This document shows, one piece after another, positions 13,183 to 23,728 of a stretch of DNA of 64,000 nucleotides. A program made the translations under genes and the position numbers. The DNA comes from Eledone cirrhosa (taxonomy: Eukaryota; Mollusca; Cephalopoda; Octopoda; Eledonidae). The DNA lies in NCBI GenBank assembly GCA_964016885.1, contig OZ024743.1, positions 175,545,706 through 175,609,705 of the forward strand, read 5' to 3'. The stretch's first letter is position 1. Every line of letters begins with the position of its first letter. The notes under the pieces were generated by a model. It was not told the DNA's origin. It searched no databases and worked only from the letters and a program-made list of their open reading frames with translations.

Positions 13183-13228
<46 letters not shown>
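12695..13228. other. Unassigned sequence with short (TA)n
   Basis: No gene or repeat family is recognised. A TA tract lies at about 13189-13228, where the next repeat's tail begins. Confidence 0.5.
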
Positions 13229-13232
<4 letters not shown>

Positions 13233-13580
13233 CGCTGCCCCCTCGTTATCGAGTATGGCCATTGCACGATATAACATTATTAATAATTATTAATTAATTC
13301 TATCATGCAATGCCTGTGCGTGAAGATATTTTTTAAAGTGACGAAAGACTGTACACTGAGCCAATCCCAGTCTCTGAGCGACAGTAGCTATAACCCGAAA
13401 AGAAGAAAAAATCAACATCATCGGTAACTACTGAGCCGCAGATTTTATATCGGAGTTATGCCAGTTTCCTGAGTTGCCTTCTCCTAGAAGAATGCCCTGA
13501 CAAAGGCTAGGGGTTCTTCACTCCCAGTAGTTTAACCGCGCGATCGGGTGTCCAGCCTGACTATTCCTATGTCCCTGCGC
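13229..13580 (-). mobile_element. LINE-derived dispersed repeat, copy A (non-autonomous)
   Basis: In minus orientation it starts GCGCAGGGACATAGG and ends with TACTCGATAACGAGGGGGCAGC, followed by a TA-rich tail. Its first ~290 bases match 22,100-22,391, directly upstream of the minus-strand LINE. Its last ~45 bases match 17,181-17,226. A repeat that joins a possible LINE 5' leader to a LINE-like 3' end with a simple-repeat tail looks like an RTE-derived non-autonomous element. That relation is inference. The shared sequence is what I can see. Confidence 0.7.
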
Positions 13581-13819
13581 ATATACATACACATGCACCC
13601 ATGTATATACATATACATACGTGTCTGTGTGTGTATGTGTGTATATGTATATATATATATATATATTGGCTTTTTGCTACAATATTTTCTATACCTTTCA
13701 TTTATATATATATATATATATATACATATACACACATACACACACAGACACACATAGACACACATAGACACACACACACACACACACACACACGCATACA
13801 CACACACACACATACACAT

Positions 13820-13853
<34 letters not shown>

Positions 13854-13854
13854 G
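13581..13854. repeat. (CA)n, (TA)n and related microsatellites
   Basis: Interleaved (CATA), (TA), (CACACA) and (CACACATAGA) tracts occur. Frames in this part are simple-repeat translations. Confidence 0.9.
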
Positions 13855-14015
13855 TAATGCTAGGGTAGAGTCGTTAGAGTATTGGAGATTTGTTTCGAGT
13901 CTTAATATCCCGAGTTGAAATCCCGCAGAGTTCCACTTTGCTTTTCATGATTTCGGGTACGATAAAGACAGTACCAGCCCAATTCTGGTGCTGCCCATTC
14001 TCCTTCCAGCTGTCA
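13855..14015 (+). mobile_element. Diverged cephalopod-type SINE
   Basis: The head-like GGTAGAGTCGTTAGAGTATT is followed by a B-box-like GAGTTGAAATCC. The body block TTTGCTTTTCATGATTTCGG follows, then GATAAAGACAGTACCAG. The order matches the SINEs near 8.4-8.9 kb read on the other strand, with heavy divergence. The tail is not clear. Confidence 0.65.
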
Positions 14016-14402
14016 CACCTTGGATGTTCGGCTGGTGCATGAGAATAGAAAGGGAGGCATAGAGCGAGTGAATGTGTCTGTTCACGTCTGCGTGGCCAAC
14101 TAAAGCCTCTTTTGCATCTTTAGCAAACGTAGACAAGACATACTTTATTTGAGAGTGACTGATATAGTTTTTCAGCAACATGTGTTTTTCAGGTTTATAT
14201 GAGGCCTGTATCGATGTCAAGAAATATAAATACACCTTTAAATCGTTTTATATCTAATCATCTTCAACTTACAGGGATCCACAGTAGCAGCTCCTTGACA
14301 TTGGTTTCGTAATGTCAGAAGCTAATTCATTTCCTCCATCACCGGCACCACCGCCGTCAATAGCCCACGCCACGATCACTGCAAGAACTACCCTAAGAAC
14401 CA
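14016..14402. other. Unassigned sequence
   Basis: No gene or repeat is recognised. The part from 14,310 onward grades into the CAC-rich triplet region. Confidence 0.5.
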
Positions 14403-14602
14403 TTGTCACTAACCCATCAACATCACCACCACAAACACCAGCACATCAACCAGCAACAGCAACAGCACCACCACCACCACCACCACCACCATAAGCAACA
14501 GCTCTACTATTACCATCACCACCACCACCACCACAATCATCACCACCATCACCACCACCATCACTATCACCAACACCACCACTACTAACACCACCACAAA
14601 CA
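14403..14602. repeat. (CAC/CAT/CAA)n triplet repeat
   Basis: An imperfect CAC/CAT/CAA array would read as polyHis, polyThr/Pro or polyVal according to frame. There is no flanking coding context, so I treat it as a trinucleotide microsatellite. Confidence 0.85.
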
Positions 14603-14754
14603 CCAGATCAATGCCATATCGTCTTCGATTATTGAACCAATAAAGAATAAGAGATGAGATTTACAACAGGAAATTAAGTAATTCGTCTCCCCCATTATAT
14701 CTGGTAGAGGAACGGTTAACAGGAGAGTCTGACCGGAAGCTACTGTCACCATTA
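14603..14754. other. Short unassigned spacer
   Basis: No recognisable feature is seen between two simple-repeat regions. Confidence 0.5.
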
Positions 14755-14847
14755 ATACACACATATACACAGACTCATACACATACACACATACACACAC
14801 ATACACACACACATACACACACATTACACACACATATACACACACAT

Positions 14848-14897
<50 letters not shown>

Positions 14898-16250
14898 ACA
14901 CATGCATACAGACACTCAAACACATATAGACACACTCATACAGATATACACATACATACACACATACACACATACACACATACACTCATACACACACATA
15001 CATATATATATATATATACATACACATGCATACACACACTCATACACATATAGACACACTCATACACATATACACATACACACACATACTCATACACATA
15101 CACGTGCACACACATACATATATATACACATACATACATACACATAGATACACACATTCATACACATACACACATGCACATATATACACATACACATACA
15201 TAGACACACTCATTCACATACATATACATACTCATACACACACATACTCATACACATACTCGTACACACATACAGGCACACACATACACATACATACTCA
15301 TACATACTCATACATACTCATACATACTCATACATACACATACACATACATACACACACATACACGCGCACATACATAAACGCACTCATACACATACATA
15401 TACATACTCATACACACACGTTGATACACCTACTCCTACACACACACATAAACATGAAAACACACATACACATATATACACACACACACAAACACATACA
15501 TACAGAACAGACACTCATACACCCATACACGCAAACACATACACACGCATACACACTCACACACACATACACACATATATGCACCCACACACGCGAATAC
15601 ACACGCATAACCATACACACCCTCACATGCACACTCACTTATACACCCCCATACGAACACACACATACACACACACACATACACACACACTCATATACAC
15701 ACACGCGCGAACAAACACATAAACATACACACTCACGCATGCACACACTCATGCATCTACACACGTGTGCACGCACACACCTACACCCACTCACATGCAC
15801 CCATAAACGCACACACACATGACACATACACACTCATAAGTGGATACAATACCTCGCACTCGCACACACGCACATACACAGATACACGCACACATGCATA
15901 CATTCACATACACATACATTCACACATGTACATATATACAAGTACACACATAGAAGCGCACGCATAAAACTACACACAAATATGTGTACATACAAAGACG
16001 CACATAATCACATACACACACGGACACAATGCCTCACACACGCACTCACTCACATACACACTCACAGATACACATATGCATACACTCACATACACATACA
16101 CTCACGTATGTACATATATACAAAGAAGACACACAGAAGCGCACACAAATATGTGTACATACAAACACGCACATACACACACGGACACAATACCACCCGC
16201 ACGCACTTACAGATACACACATGCATACACCCACGCACACATACTCCTAT
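14755..16250. repeat. CA-rich minisatellite-like region, about 1.5 kb
   Basis: Alternating purine-pyrimidine units (CACATA, CATACACA, ACTCATAC and CACGCA) run with little interruption. Partial higher-order repeats are visible, such as ACTCATACATACTCATAC near 15,295-15,335. Repeated longer blocks at about 15,960-16,090 and 16,100-16,240 share ATATGTGTACATACAAA. Such sequence favours Z-form DNA. All long frames here are artefacts. Confidence 0.88.
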
Positions 16251-16363
16251 TATCTTTACCTTTGATGTTGTTTTCGATATTGTCTTCAAGGCAAGAGATG
16301 TACCTATGTAGGATAAGGGACCCCCTACCTCCCTCTCATACATATACGAGCATATACACATGA

Positions 16364-16402
<39 letters not shown>

Positions 16403-16476
16403 AATATATACAGTGACACACACCCACGGCAACACACACAAACACACACATTTATAAATATATACACGAATACAAT

Positions 16477-16480
<4 letters not shown>
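16251..16480. other. Short unique sequence plus CA/TA microsatellites
   Basis: There are about 100 bases of unique sequence (16,251-16,350), followed by (CA)n and (TA)n. No gene is seen. Confidence 0.5.
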
Positions 16481-16508
<28 letters not shown>

Positions 16509-16536
16509 TAAACATATGTATCTATCTATCTATCTA

Positions 16537-16585
<49 letters not shown>

Positions 16586-16641
16586 ATAGATATATATATA
16601 TTTAAATAAATATTAACATATGTAGCTATATATCTATCTAC

Positions 16642-16708
<67 letters not shown>

Positions 16709-16890
16709 GTTATATATATAGTTAGATAGATAGATATAGATATATATTTAAATGAATATTAACATATGTAGCTATATATTATATATATCTCCTATTTCCC
16801 ACTCTACTACCCTAAGTATTGAGTACTTTGGTGCGTTATGGTCCACCTGGTTCCTTACCACTTTTCCCTCGCTATATATATATATATATA
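16481..16890. repeat. (TA)n with three copies of a GATA/TAAATATTAACATATGTA module
   Basis: The phrase AAATATxAACATATGTA, flanked by (CTAT)n and (TA)n, recurs at about 16,504, 16,608 and 16,757. The last two share TTAACATATGTAGCTATATA. The modules lie between complementary CTAT and ATAG runs. The array looks like local segmental duplication of compound microsatellite DNA. The last 90 bases are unassigned. Confidence 0.7.
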
Positions 16891-16933
16891 GATGTATATT
16901 AACAAGTGAAAATATATATATACCAACAAACAG

Positions 16934-16962
16934 AGAGATGGAGAGAGAGAGACAGAGGGAGA

Positions 16963-17057
<95 letters not shown>
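16934..17057. repeat. (GA)n tract
   Basis: A near-pure GA run of about 90 bp (16,968-17,056) is preceded by imperfect GA-rich sequence. It is a homopurine mirror repeat capable of triplex (H-DNA) formation. Confidence 0.95.
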
Positions 17058-17060
<3 letters not shown>

Positions 17061-17180
17061 TTGGTATCTTCTAAGAGTATTTAACAATAATTACTGAATA
17101 CAACCCTACATCAAAGGTATCGTAAAGACCCCTGAGTGATGTTCAATAAATTTACCAAATACTGCATACATACTCATATG

Positions 17181-17226
17181 ATGGCTGCCCCCTCGTTATC
17201 GAGTATGGCCATTGCACGAGGGAAAA
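17181..17226 (-). mobile_element. 3'-end fragment of the LINE-derived dispersed repeat, copy B
   Basis: On the top strand GGCTGCCCCCTCGTTATCGA and GTATGGCCATTGCACGA match 13,233-13,272, with a single difference in the first bases (GATGGC versus GATCGC). Only the 3' end survives. It is followed on the top strand by an A-rich stretch (17,222-17,275). Confidence 0.75.
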
Positions 17227-17392
17227 AAAAAATTAATAAATAAATAAAAAATAAAATAAAAATAAAAAAAGAAATATATATATATATATGTAATACTTAG
17301 GTTAATAGGAGTTAGGTGTTGTATACCCGTGTCCCATTAAGGTATTGGCAGCATAATAATTAGCTCTATGCTTTGGAGCAGAGCCGTATATA
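17227..17392. other. A-rich run, short TA tract and unassigned sequence
   Basis: A-rich sequence and a TA tract are followed by about 100 bases that I do not recognise. GCTCTATGCTTTGGAGCAGAGC near 17,363-17,384 may be a SINE head remnant, but it is too short to call. Confidence 0.4.
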
Positions 17393-17739
17393 TGAAAAAG
17401 AACACAAGAGCGTCTACAACATCAAAAGATTTGTATTGGCTTACAATGTTTCTTCCTTACGTAACCGTAGGATTCGTCAGAGCTATAAAAGGGGTTTGAT
17501 TGGTGTTATGGACTCTACCAACCAAACATTCAAGAACAAAGAGTAAAGAGAGTAAAGAGCAAAAGTAGGGGACGATAAGTCTAATTTTGGTGCGGGAGTG
17601 TGGGGTGTGTGTCCTTGTTTACTAGCTGCGGTCATATTCATTCCCGGGAGTCGGGTGGTTAGCTGAACCATAGATGGGGTGGCGTCGATAGTATGGTGCA
17701 GAGGGTGTGCAGAGGCTACACAAACACAAAGGGCATACA
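17393..17739 (-). mobile_element. Candidate solo LTR, left (inverted) copy
   Basis: Read on the minus strand it begins TGTATGCCC and ends TTTTTCA (TG...CA), bounded by TA-rich sequence. It matches the right copy base for base except for a few sites. One of these changes the AATAAA of the right copy to AATACA. The 85-residue frame inside is shared by both copies and is most likely incidental. The superfamily is not recognised. Confidence 0.65.
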
Positions 17740-17935
17740 ATATATATATATATATAGCGGAGGAGAAAGTACATGAGGTAATTAGAAATGGAAAAAGAGT
17801 AATAATAATAATCTATAATAAATAATTAATAGTCTATAATTAATAGTGTATTAATTATAGATTATTATTATTACTCTTTTTCCATTTCTAATTACCTCAT
17901 GTACTTTCTCCTCCGCTATATATATATATATATAT

Positions 17936-18280
17936 TGTATGCCCTTTGTGTTTGTGTAGCCTCTGCACACCCTCTGCACCATACTATCGACGCCACCCCA
18001 TCTATGGTTCAGCTAACCACCCGACTCCCGGGAATGAATATGACCGCAGCTAGTAAACAAGGACACACACCCCACACTCCCGCACCAAAATTAGACTTAT
18101 CGTCCCCTACTTTTGCTCTTTACTCTCTTTACTCTCTGTTCTTGAATGTTTGGTTGGTAGAGTCCATAACACCAATCAAACCTCTTTTATAGCTCTGACG
18201 AATCCTACGGTTACGTAAGGAAGAAACATTGTAAGCCAATAAAAATCTTTTGATGTTGTAGACGCTCTTGTGTTCTTTTT

Positions 18281-18282
<2 letters not shown>
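17936..18282 (+). mobile_element. Candidate solo LTR, right copy
   Basis: The unit is 347 bp, starts TGTATG, ends TTTTTCA, and has TATAT on both sides (a possible 5-bp target duplication inside TA-rich DNA). A TATA-like TTTATAGC lies near 18,186. An AATAAA polyadenylation signal lies near 18,239-18,244, about 40 bases before the end, as in many LTRs. No internal region (gag/pol, primer binding site) is present nearby. The call rests on end structure and signals, without homology. Confidence 0.65.
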
Positions 18283-18289
<7 letters not shown>

Positions 18290-18368
<79 letters not shown>

Positions 18369-18494
18369 TTAATAACAATAATAATAATAATGATAATAAT
18401 AATAACGACAACAACAATAATAATATACATATACATATATATATAAGAACACACGAACACACATAAGCATATCTATACACACACACACACACAC
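18290..18494. repeat. (CA)n, (ATA)n and (CA)n microsatellites
   Basis: (CA)n at 18,290-18,363, imperfect (AAT)n at 18,370-18,428, then CA/TA sequence to 18,494. The last (CA)n is the simple-repeat tail of the minus-strand LINE. Confidence 0.92.
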
Positions 18495-18502
18495 GATAGC
18501 AA

Positions 18503-20562
18503 CTAACAGCGCTGCGATCGAATGTGGCTTTTTAGCCCAGCCAATGATCTAAAATGTCTTGCACAGAGTCGGCAACCAAAACATTCACTGGGAATAGTCG
18601 GCTGTGGTTGGTGTTCATGCACTTTTGCATGTCGCTTGAGCCCTCCTGCTGATTTACATTCTCTACCACATGTTTGGCAAGCATGATGAGTAGCATCTCC
18701 AACAGTAGCCTGGTAGTCAATCACTGGTCTTACTTTATGACTGCGAAGATGACTTTCGAGTCCAGCTTTGCTTAGGCAGAGTCTCGCACAGACGCTGCAT
18801 GTCAGCACCATAGGAGGACCCTCGCCGTCTGGAAGTGCAACAGCAATGCCCTTCCTCACGTCCCGCTTTACTTTCTCGTATGCGATTCGAGATGCCTCAA
18901 AGGCAACTTTTCCCTCATATACAGTCTTTCTCCATTTATTACGACCAGCAGCAATATTTTCCCATGTATCAGCAGAGATGTTAGCGTCTTTCAGAGAGGC
19001 TTTCAAGGAATCCTTATACCTCTTTTTTGGTTTATGTGGCGGTCGTTTTCCTTTAATTAACTCTCCATAAAAGAGTTGTTTTGGTATTCTAGAATCCTTC
19101 ATCCTGGCAAGGTGACCACTCCAACGGAGTCGTTGCTTAAACACAAGAGCTTCTATACTGTCACACATAGAGCTTTCCAAAATCTCGACATCACTGATGT
19201 GGTCCCTCCAGTGAACGCCATGGATCCGTCTGAGACACATCTGATGGAAACGCTCCAATTGCTTAAGGTGGTGTCGATAGGTGACCCAGGTCTCGCAGGC
19301 ATAAAGAAGACAAGAGAGTACACATGCCCTGTACACCTTTACCTTTGTCCTCCTGCATATGTCTCGCCGACCCCAGAGTCGCCTTTCTATCTTTCCGAAA
19401 GCATCACTTGCTTTCCTAATCCTAAGTGAGATTTCACTATCAAGGTTGCTGTATCGATTGACAGTGCTTCCCAGGTAGACAAACTGATCAACCACTCCAA
19501 GTCGTTTGCTATACACATAGATGTTTGGTTCAGTGTACTGCTTACCAGGGGCAGGTTGGTACATGACGACAGTTTTCTTGAGACTGACAGTCAATCCTAG
19601 GGCAGTGCAAGCGTCAGAAAATGCACTCAAAATGTGCTGCATATCACTCTTGTGTGCACTACAAGATCGCAATCATCTGCATACAAGAGGTCTCTTATGA
19701 TTGATGTAAATACTTTTGTCTTCGCAGCAAAGCGCCTAATGTTAAATATGCTGCCTGAGGTTCGATATCGGATGTAAACACCATGCTCGCAATTCCTGAA
19801 TGCAATACAGAAAACCATTGCAAAGTATATGGCAAACACGGTCGGTGCAGGAATATCCCCCTGTTTCACTCCATTTTTTACTGATATAGGCTCCGACATG
19901 TTACCTCCGACATTAACCCAAGCCTTCATGTCGTCATGGAAAGACCTAACTAAAGCAAGGAACTTATCAGGGCAACCAAGTTTCTGGAGAACCTTCCATA
20001 ATGCATCTCTGTTAACAGTATCAAAAGCTTTTGTCAGAGCGACAAAAACCTGATTCGTATCCAAGCCTTGTTCCATGCACTTCTCCTGGAGATGTCTAGC
20101 TGAGAAGATCATATCAGTAGTGCCGCGTCCAGCACGAAAACCAGATTGACTTTCAGGAAGAATACAATCTGCAATGTGTGTCAGCAGACGGTCTAGAAGC
20201 ACCCTACATAAAACTTTCCCTACGACAGAAAGCAATGATATACCTCTGTAGTTCCCACAATCATTCCTGTTACCCTTTCCCTTGTACAAGACCACCATTA
20301 CTGCATCTCTCCAGTCCTCAGGTACGGATTCATTAGCCCATATCCTGCCAAACAAAGAGTGAAGATGTTGCAGGAGTCTCTCAACACCATATTGTAGGAG
20401 CTCAGCATGTATGCCATCCATACCTGGAGATCTTCCACTGTTCAGCTTCGAAATAGCAACTGCAACCTCCACAAGCGTCGGAGATTCTGCGAGAGCTACT
20501 TTCACAGGACTTTCTGGAATGAGATTGAGGAAATCTTCATTGATGACAGACGGCTGATTCAA
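18503..20562 (-). pseudogene. LINE reverse transcriptase and C2H2 tail, frameshifted; motif A Asp lost
   Basis: The RT block (20,562-19,627) shows LNSGRSPGMDGI, YRGISLLSVVGKV, PESQSGFRAGRGT, motif A as FVALTKAFDTV, VKNGVKQGD and motif C YADDC. Motif A normally reads FVDLTKAFD, so the first catalytic Asp appears replaced by Ala (GCT). A one-base shift near 19,650 moves reading to the frame that runs to the stop at 18,503. That part contains FVYLGSTV, LSCLLYACETW, the RLRWSGHLARM and RPPHKPKKRYKD blocks typical of such LINEs, and three C2H2-like fingers: CSVCARLCLSKAGLESHLRSH, CQTCGRECKSAGGLKRHAKVH and CRLCARHFRSLAGLKSH. The last finger ends in Gln where His is expected. The product cannot be functional. 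Confidence 0.87.
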
Positions 20563-20899
20563 AAGTTCATGAAAGTGCTCTCGCCACCTTCGTAGAATTC
20601 CTTATGAGTCACGAAGAAGTTCTTTGCCATTCTTGCTGCGAAGCGGTGTCACCAAAGAAGAAGACGGTCAATAAACCTCACGCAAGAGACTGTACAGCAG
20701 CTTTGTGTTATTGGAATCTGACGCAGTTTGTATCTCACCAGCCTTCTCACTCCACAGTGATCCTTCATCTGAGAAAGACTCCGCCTAACACGTGATTTTA
20801 CATCCCTGAGTTCCTCATGCAACGTATTCCTCTCCTGTGGTTTTGCCTCTTATCAGCCAACAAGTCTTCTATATGTACATCATTCTCATTAAACCAGTC

Positions 20900-22025
20900 C
20901 TAATGTTTTCTCTGCACCAATCCCAGAACACGCCTGCCTACATCATAAACCGACTTTTTAAGGGTCGGCCAATCCTCACCAAGATCTGCAGCCTGCATCT
21001 CTTCTTCCAATGTCCTCTTCACATTTTTATCCTTAAGACGAGCAGTATTCAATCTTTTGGGCAGGACAACACCAGGAGCCCGGATTTTACGTTTAGTGAT
21101 TAGTTTCACTTTTGCGCGTACCAGGCGGTGGTCCGTCCAGCACTCAGCTCCACGAAGAGCACGAACACACTGCACATCCTGTCTGTCACGCATCCTGACT
21201 AGGATGCAGTCCAAAAGATGCCATTCCTTAGATGCAGGATGCATCCATGTGGTCTTGAATTTGTTCTTTTGTTGGAACATGGTGTTGGTAACACACAGAT
21301 CCAGCTCCTCACACATCTGCAGCAGGAGCATACCATTGTTGTTACACTTTCCCACCCCATGTCTTCCGATTTCATTCCATGTGTTAAAATCCCTACCCAC
21401 TCTAGCATTAAAGTCACCAAGCACGGTGACTTTGTCTGCGTGAGGGATATTTCTTAAAACACCTTTCAAGGCATGGTAAAAGGACACTTTTTCTTCATCG
21501 ACAGAATTCATAGTTGGAGCATACACACTCACCAGGGTAGCATATCTTCCTTTGTCCAGCGGAACTCTCATGGACATAAGACGCTCACTAATCCCTACTG
21601 GGAATTCTAATTTATTCACAAGTACAGTCTTAACAGCAAATCCTACCCCAGCCTCTCTTCTGGTTCCTTCATCTCTTCCTTTCCAGAAGAATGTATATTC
21701 TCCACAAAATTCTGTAAGATGACCATCTCCAGCTAACCTCGTCTCTCAGATAAAGTCACGATGTCAAGATAGTATCGTCGAAGCTCCTTTGCAACAAGAG
21801 CGGTCCTTTGTTCAGGGCGCTCCAAGGAATCCCTGTCAAACAGTGTCCGTACGTTCCAGCAGCCAAGACTAAATGCCTTGTTTGGCTCTATTACAATGGC
21901 ACGATGACGAGCGGGCCCAGGCTGTGATAACCTGGGGCCCCTGCCCTTATTGCCAATTATCTTTTTTGTTCCAGAACCTAAATTGCTAATTATCTCTTTT
22001 ATATTGTTCTGGAACATCATTGAAT
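20900..22025 (-). pseudogene. LINE AP-endonuclease domain, frameshifted
   Basis: The N-terminal part ends in LGCWNVRTLFDRDSLERP and DIVTLSE at about 21,745-21,880. A two-base insertion in the ETRLAG region (about 21,740) then breaks the frame. The second block (from 21,732 to 20,900) holds RYATLVSVYAPT, the GDFNARVG motif (about 21,395-21,424), WHLLDCILVR (about 21,190-21,225) and WTDHRLV (about 21,120-21,140). These are the Asn/Asp/His motifs of APE-type LINE endonucleases, which nick target DNA to prime reverse transcription. The stretch to the RT (20,563-20,899) is badly decayed, with shifts in several frames. Confidence 0.85.
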
Positions 22026-22099
22026 TGGAAAAAAAAAAAAAATAATAATTATAATAATAGTAATAATAATAATAATAATAATAGTACACTATTAATAAT
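22026..22099. repeat. Poly(A) and (TAA)n run
   Basis: A 14-base A run and an imperfect (AAT)n array lie between the LINE coding start and the dispersed repeat. Confidence 0.85.
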
Positions 22100-22391
22100 T
22101 ATTAATGCACTCGTACAATGCCTGTGCGTGACGAATATTTTTAAAGTGAGGAAAGACTGTGCACTGAGCCAATCCCACTCTCTGAGCGACAGTAGCTATA
22201 ACCCGAAAAGAAGAAAAGATCAACATCATCGGTAACTACTGAGCCGCAGGATTTATGTCGGAGTTAACCCAGTTTCCTGAGATGCCTTCTCCTAGAAGAA
22301 TGCCCTGACAAGGGCTAGGGGTTCTTCACTCGCAGTGGTTTAATTGCGCGATCGGGCATCCAGCCCTATTATTTCTATGTCCCCACGCGCA
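22100..22391 (-). mobile_element. LINE-derived dispersed repeat, copy C (possible LINE 5' leader)
   Basis: It matches 13,290-13,580 over its whole length at roughly 90% identity by eye. Shared blocks are CAATGCCTGTGCGTGA, CTGAGCGACAGTAGCTATAA, AACTACTGAGCCGCAG and CCTTCTCCTAGAAGAATGCC. It has the same orientation as, and lies immediately upstream of, the minus-strand LINE, so it may be that element's 5' UTR. Unlike copy A it lacks the 3'-end block. Confidence 0.75.
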
Positions 22392-22560
22392 AAAAAAAAA
22401 AAAAAAAAAAACTCACTTAATTGACACTTATACGTACGACATACACACACGCGCATACATATGCGCGCACACACACGCATACATACGCGCGCACACAGCA
22501 ACACTCATACATACAAACAAACACACACACGCTACTCACTTACACACACATATTACTGCC
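22392..22560. repeat. Poly(A) and CA/CACGCATA microsatellite
   Basis: A 21-base A run is followed by CA-rich units including CGCGCACACA. There is no coding capacity. Confidence 0.9.
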
Positions 22561-22654
22561 ATTACTGATACAAGATTACAAGATTATGTCAACTGTTGAC
22601 TTTCAAGAGTTTGTATAGTTGAAGCCGATCGTATTACAGTCCAGTATTATTATA

Positions 22655-22835
22655 ATTGCTTTACAGCATAGAGTTATGGCTCTCCGCGCTCTGAGCTTAA
22701 ATCCTGCCGAGGTCAACCTTGCCTTTCATCCCCACGGAGTCAACAAAAGAGAGTACCAGTGATGCGCTGGGCCAGTCGCTGGATCCGTGCCAAAAGCAGA
22801 AAAATTATTAAAGTTGTTCTCTTAAGGCCCGGTCG
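22655..22835 (+). mobile_element. Cephalopod tRNA-derived SINE (diverged, + strand)
   Basis: It has GCTTTACAGCATAGAGTTAT and CTCTGAGCTTAAATCCTGCC (B-box region), then GAGGTCAACCTTGCCTTTCA and GAGAGTACCAGTGATGCGCTGG. It ends in GTGCCAAAAGCAGAAAAATT. Block order matches the SINEs at 8.4-8.9 kb in the opposite orientation. The A-box part is degraded. Confidence 0.78.
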
Positions 22836-23060
22836 CTGGTGATGGTGATGGCGGCGGTGGTGGCGGTGGTGGTGGTGGCAGTTGATGTTGTTGTTGTTGT
22901 TGTGTGCATGTGTGTGTGTGTTTTGTTATTTTGAGTTTTTTTTGTTTTTTTTCTTATCTTTTGATGCCGCTGTTGTTGTTGTAAATGTTCATTTCAGTTC
23001 ATTCTGAAGCTGTTGTTGCTGTAAACATTAGTGCCGGTGTTGTTGTAGATGTTCGGGTTG
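22836..23060. repeat. (GGT)n, (GTT)n and (GT)n repeats
   Basis: GGT/GGC triplets at about 22,838-22,880, TTG triplets at about 22,882-22,903, (TG)n, then scattered TGTTGTTG blocks to about 23,050. Confidence 0.85.
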
Positions 23061-23728
23061 AAATCTGGTCGTTTGACTGAGTGATGTATCTACACACATA
23101 TACATACATATATATAAATATATACACACATTCAACAGAGAGTAGAGAGTTTGACAACAGATCGATGACTTTAGTCTAGATAGGGTAATGACATGTGATG
23201 GTGGGGAGAGAGTGTAGACGTTATTGTGGTGGCGGGGGACAGTGAAATGTATCTAGTTCAATTGTCCGTTTTCTTCTCTTTGCAAAATTTGAATTTTAGC
23301 CATGTTATATTGAGATGTAAGTAAATGTAAAATGTAAAATATATATAAGGATTGCTCTGCTAAAATATACTAAAATATTTGTGTAACTTCCACAAACTTC
23401 TGTCGTGACATTCCCGAGTCCAGTGACCAACAAATTGTTGTATTTTGATGTTTCAGAATACAAAAATTAATTAAAAACTTACCCCACGAAAAGACAGCGT
23501 GTGTTGTCCTATCAATAAGCTCCCTCATATATATACATATATACCTACATACACATATAAATCTACATGTCTATGTACATACACATTTCTCTCTCTCTTC
23601 CCCTTCTCTCCACTTGTTGTTTATTGCATTGCACACGAAAGCGTACACACACACAATCACACACACATATATATATATATATGTGTGTATACATATAAAT
23701 ATATATGTATACATATACAATACAATAT
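23061..23728. other. Unassigned sequence with TA/CA microsatellites
   Basis: No gene or recognised repeat from 23,061 to 23,520. From 23,521 on, TATA/CATA/CA repeats dominate. Confidence 0.5.

Larger units (their letters stand above)
17390..18289. repeat. 900-bp palindrome containing two inverted candidate LTRs
   Basis: The arms (about 17,390-17,820 and 17,860-18,289) are reverse complements with only a few substitutions. They are separated by about 30 bases of AT-rich loop around 17,840. Each arm has a 347-bp LTR-like unit, a TA tract and the block TAGCGGAGGAGAAAGTAC. Because the non-LTR flanks are also mirrored, the palindrome probably arose by inverted duplication after the insertion, and not by two independent insertions. 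Confidence 0.9.
18495..22025 (-). mobile_element. Decayed APE-type LINE (RTE-like) with C-terminal zinc fingers
   Basis: This is a non-LTR retrotransposon read from about 22,025 down to 18,495. It encodes, in order, an AP-type endonuclease, a reverse transcriptase, and a long C-terminal region with C2H2-type fingers. The stop is followed by only a few bases and then a (GT)n tail, so the 3' UTR is very short, as in RTE-type elements. Frameshifts separate three or four blocks. The family resembles genes often named endonuclease-reverse transcriptase or craniofacial development protein 2-like in invertebrate genomes. The exact clade (RTE or a relative) is not settled from sequence alone. The repeat at 22,100-22,391 may be its 5' leader. 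Confidence 0.88.

Noticed and set aside
14403..14602. PolyHis/polyThr-Pro frames in the CAC repeat
   Set aside because: They are low-complexity translations without start context or flanking coding sequence.
17483..18192. 85-97 residue frames present twice, in opposite orientations
   Set aside because: They are the same frame in the two LTR-like copies of the palindrome. It is duplicated only because the DNA is duplicated, and nothing supports coding.
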